NCBI GenBank assembly: GCA_036272815.1
Contig: DATAYA010000157.1
Span: 1 to 16,157 of the forward strand
DNA: 16,157 bases
From: DATAYA01 sp036272815
GTDB lineage: Bacteria > Pseudomonadota > Alphaproteobacteria > Acetobacterales > Acetobacteraceae
Direction of reading: 5' to 3'
Position numbers and translations under genes: made by a program. Below are positions 14,723-16,157 of this stretch, in pieces. Below the pieces are notes generated by a model. That model was not told the origin of the DNA. It saw nothing but the letters and a program-made list of their open reading frames with translations, and ran no database searches. Numbering within the stretch: the stretch's first letter is position 1; the number at the start of each line of letters is the position of its first letter.

Positions 14723-15297
14723 CAGGCCGCCTCCACTGTGACGCTGCGCGGCAGCGTGGCGAGCGTCGTGCCGCTGCACAGGATCAGATCGATGCCGCAG
14801 GGGAACTGCGCGCGGCTCGCCGCCCAGCGTGCCGCGAAATCGCCCGGCAGCCCGCTCACGCGAAGAATTTCGGATGCCGCGAGGCCGGGGCCGGATAGGC
14901 GGAGTGCGGCCCCGCTGCCAAGTGCCGGCAGTTGCAGGATCAGCGTCGCACCCCGCTCCGGCACCTCGTGCGTGCCGGCATCGAGCGTGCCGAGGTCGGG
15001 CAACGCAAAGCCAAGCACGATCTCCGCAGCGCCGATCTGCTGTGCGAGTGGCGCACCGCAATGAAACGCGATCCAGTCCGCGGCCGGCGCCGCCTCGGGC
15101 GGCAGAAACAGCGCGGTGTCGTGATCGGCCAACGTCAGCAGCACCGCAGCGGTCGCCGGATCGAGCGGTGCGGGCGGAGCCAGGTCTTCGCCGGCGCGCA
15201 CCACGCGGCCCGGATGCGACATCGCCTCCAGCACGGCGCGGAAGCAGGATTGCGCATCCGCGACCGGATCGGAGAAACCGGGACGATCGAGGCTCAT
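14722..15297 (-). CDS. phnH: C-P lyase core subunit PhnH
   Basis: The 191-residue protein (E. coli 194) begins MSLDRPGFSDPVADAQSCFR followed by AVLEAMSHPGRVV, the hallmark of PhnH. It is a structural subunit of the PhnGHIJ core with a fold related to PLP-dependent transferases but without a PLP lysine. It pairs with PhnI in the phosphonate-ribosylation step. Its ATG overlaps the phnG stop (ATGA) and its stop shares one base with the phnI start. Confidence 0.95.
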   Translation of the reverse strand: MSLDRPGFSDPVADAQSCFRAVLEAMSHPGRVVRAGEDLAPPAPLDPATAAVLLTLADHDTALFLPPEAAPAADWIAFHCGAPLAQQIGAAEIVLGFALPDLGTLDAGTHEVPERGATLILQLPALGSGAALRLSGPGLAASEILRVSGLPGDFAARWAASRAQFPCGIDLILCSGTTLATLPRSVTVEAA

Positions 15298-15764
15298 GAC
15301 CGCATCGTCGCCATCGTGAAGAATTGCACGCGGGTCGCCGCCGCGCGCCGTGCCTGCGCCGCGCGTCGCTCGGCCTGGGCCGCCGCGAGCGGCGCGATCA
15401 CCGCCGCCTCCAGCGCCGGCCGAAGTGTCCCGTCCTGCAACGCCGCATCGAGTGCCGCCGCCAGCTCCGCCTGCCGCAGATCGTGCCCGGCGACGGTCGC
15501 GTGGCCGATCCCGCCATCATCGTTGCGGACGCTGCACCGCGCGACGCTCATCTCGCCGAGATTGAATGCGCCGCCGCCGCCGCCGGCGCGACCGCGCACC
15601 ATCACCAGCCCGACCTCCGGCCCGCGCAGCCGCACATGCGCGGGAAGCGCCGGCGCATCCGCCAGATGCCGCTCGATCTCGGCCGCACTCGCGCGGGCCA
15701 GGACCGCCATCCAGCGCTGTCGCGCCGCCACCGGATCGACCGGGAATTTCGTGTCCGCCAACAT
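15294..15764 (-). CDS. phnG: C-P lyase core subunit PhnG
   Basis: The 156-residue protein (E. coli 150) has AARQRWMAVLARASAAEIERHL, close to the E. coli N-terminal helix, FNLGEMSVARCSVR in the middle and RVQFFTMATMRS at the end, all typical of PhnG. It is the first gene of the minus-strand operon. No Shine-Dalgarno sequence precedes the ATG; the bases before it are the putative PhnF operator. Homology needs a start close to this point (E. coli starts seven residues before the RQxWM segment, here twelve), and the next in-frame ATG would remove that segment. The mRNA may therefore be leaderless or have a very short SD-less leader. Confidence 0.93.
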   Translation of the reverse strand: MLADTKFPVDPVAARQRWMAVLARASAAEIERHLADAPALPAHVRLRGPEVGLVMVRGRAGGGGGAFNLGEMSVARCSVRNDDGGIGHATVAGHDLRQAELAAALDAALQDGTLRPALEAAVIAPLAAAQAERRAAQARRAAATRVQFFTMATMRS

Positions 15765-15780
15765 GTCTAGACAGCTAGAC
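15764..15780. promoter_or_regulatory. Candidate PhnF operator overlapping the phnG start
   Basis: Two palindromes are nested here: the perfect TGTCTAGACA (15764-15773) and the inverted repeat GTCTAG-ACAG-CTAGAC (15765-15780). CTAGAC also occurs twice as a direct repeat (15767-15772, 15775-15780). GTCTAGAC-type palindromes suit GntR/HutC-family repressors, to which the divergently encoded PhnF belongs. The first base of the site pairs with the A of the phnG ATG, so bound repressor would cover the operon's start. Sequence is seen; PhnF binding is inference. Confidence 0.65.
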
Positions 15781-15800
15781 GACTATGGGCTAACGGTCAA
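15772..15800 (-). promoter_or_regulatory. Tentative phnG operon promoter
   Basis: On the minus strand TTGACC (15795-15800) is a good -35. Seventeen bases later comes TAGCTG (15772-15777), a weak -10 that would place the transcript start at about the phnG ATG. An alternative -10, CATAGT (15782-15787), is better by itself but has only a weak -35 (GCATTG, 15805-15810) and gives a leader of about 11 bases. Either way the leader lacks a Shine-Dalgarno sequence and overlaps the operator. Confidence 0.3.
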
Positions 15801-15843
15801 GCCGCAATGCCATGGGCGGGTGCGCGGCTTGGGTGAAGTTCTG

Positions 15844-16157
15844 ATGACAGCAGAGCCGATGCAGGAGGGGATCGCGGTCTGGCGCCGGATCGCCGACACG
15901 CTGCGCGGCGAGATCGGCGGCGGTGCCGCGGCACCCGGTGCGCGCCTGCCGACCGAGGCGCAGCTCGCCGCGCGCTTCGCGGTCAATCGCCACACCATCC
16001 GCCGCGCGATGGAGGACCTTGCGCGCAGCGGCCTGGTGCGCGTCGAGCGCGGACGCGGTGCCTTCGTCAGCGAGGACGTGCTCGACTACACGGTGGCGCC
16101 GCGTACCCGTTTCTCGGAATGGATCAGGCGCAACAACAAGGAACCTTCGGGCCGAAC
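15844..16157 (+). CDS. phnF: GntR/HutC-family phosphonate regulator PhnF (3' truncated by window)
   Basis: The frame is open from the ATG at 15844 to the window edge, giving 104 residues of an expected 240 or so. Residues about 10-80 form a GntR winged helix: VWRRIADTLRGEI, RLPTEAQLAARFAVNRHTIRRAMEDL as the helix-turn-helix, and GLVRVERGRGAFV as the wing. The segment LDYTVAPRTRFSEWI after the wing matches PhnF (E. coli FDYPLNAQARFS) and leads into the UTRA ligand-binding domain, which is missing here. It is divergent from phnG with 79 bases between the start codons and probably represses the operon, and perhaps itself, through the palindromes there. The ribosome binding site (GGTGAAG) is weak; an ATG five codons later is possible. 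Confidence 0.9.
   Translation, partial: MTAEPMQEGIAVWRRIADTLRGEIGGGAAAPGARLPTEAQLAARFAVNRHTIRRAMEDLARSGLVRVERGRGAFVSEDVLDYTVAPRTRFSEWIRRNNKEPSGR

Noticed and set aside
14723..15061. Upstream extension of phnI to a 475-residue protein
   Set aside because: It reads through phnH in another frame; PhnI homology starts at MPYVAVKGG at 14722.

Overview
The window is GC-rich, gene-dense DNA from an alphaproteobacterium. I infer Rhodospirillales, possibly Acetobacteraceae, from base composition, the alphaproteobacterial phn gene layout, a CtrA-type motif and a REP-like intergenic element. No database search was possible. Almost every base is coding and most genes are recognisable. I found no tRNA, rRNA, CRISPR, insertion sequence or phage gene.

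Region 1 (1-2462) looks like a small sugar-acid catabolism cluster. It has the tail of an unrecognised gene and a short-chain dehydrogenase on the plus strand. Facing them on the minus strand are a KDPG-type aldolase (eda) and a KDG-type sugar kinase (kdgK). Kinase and aldolase together would convert 2-keto-3-deoxy sugar acids to pyruvate and a triose phosphate.

Region 2 (2516-5052) holds a small coiled-coil protein of unknown function preceded by a perfect CtrA-type box (TTAA-N7-TTAAC), a DUF3429 membrane protein, a CNNM/CorC-type transporter-like membrane protein with CBS domains, and a lone Lrp/AsnC effector-binding (RAM) domain protein.

Region 3 (5248-8931) has a ThDP-dependent acetolactate-synthase-like enzyme and a gamma-glutamyltransferase-family protein, converging on a 114-bp element that can fold into a three-way junction.

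Region 4 (9018-16157) is a carbon-phosphorus (C-P) lyase locus. On the minus strand lie phnG, H, I, J, K, L, M and a DUF1045 2H-phosphoesterase-like gene, each overlapping the next by 1 or 4 bases. phnN converges on the operon's last gene. The repressor gene phnF (cut by the window end) diverges from phnG across a 79-bp gap that contains nested palindromes. The proteins would attach phosphonate to ATP-derived ribose (PhnGHIL), remove pyrophosphate (PhnM), cleave the C-P bond by radical chemistry (PhnJ, assisted by PhnK), open the resulting cyclic phosphate (possibly the DUF1045 protein, since phnP is absent here) and make PRPP (PhnN). No phosphonate transporter genes (phnCDE) lie in the window.

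Nothing here is clearly a new system. The points most worth following are the CtrA box before the unknown coiled-coil gene, the DUF1045 protein as a substitute for PhnP, the SD-less phnG start under its operator, and the three-way-junction element.
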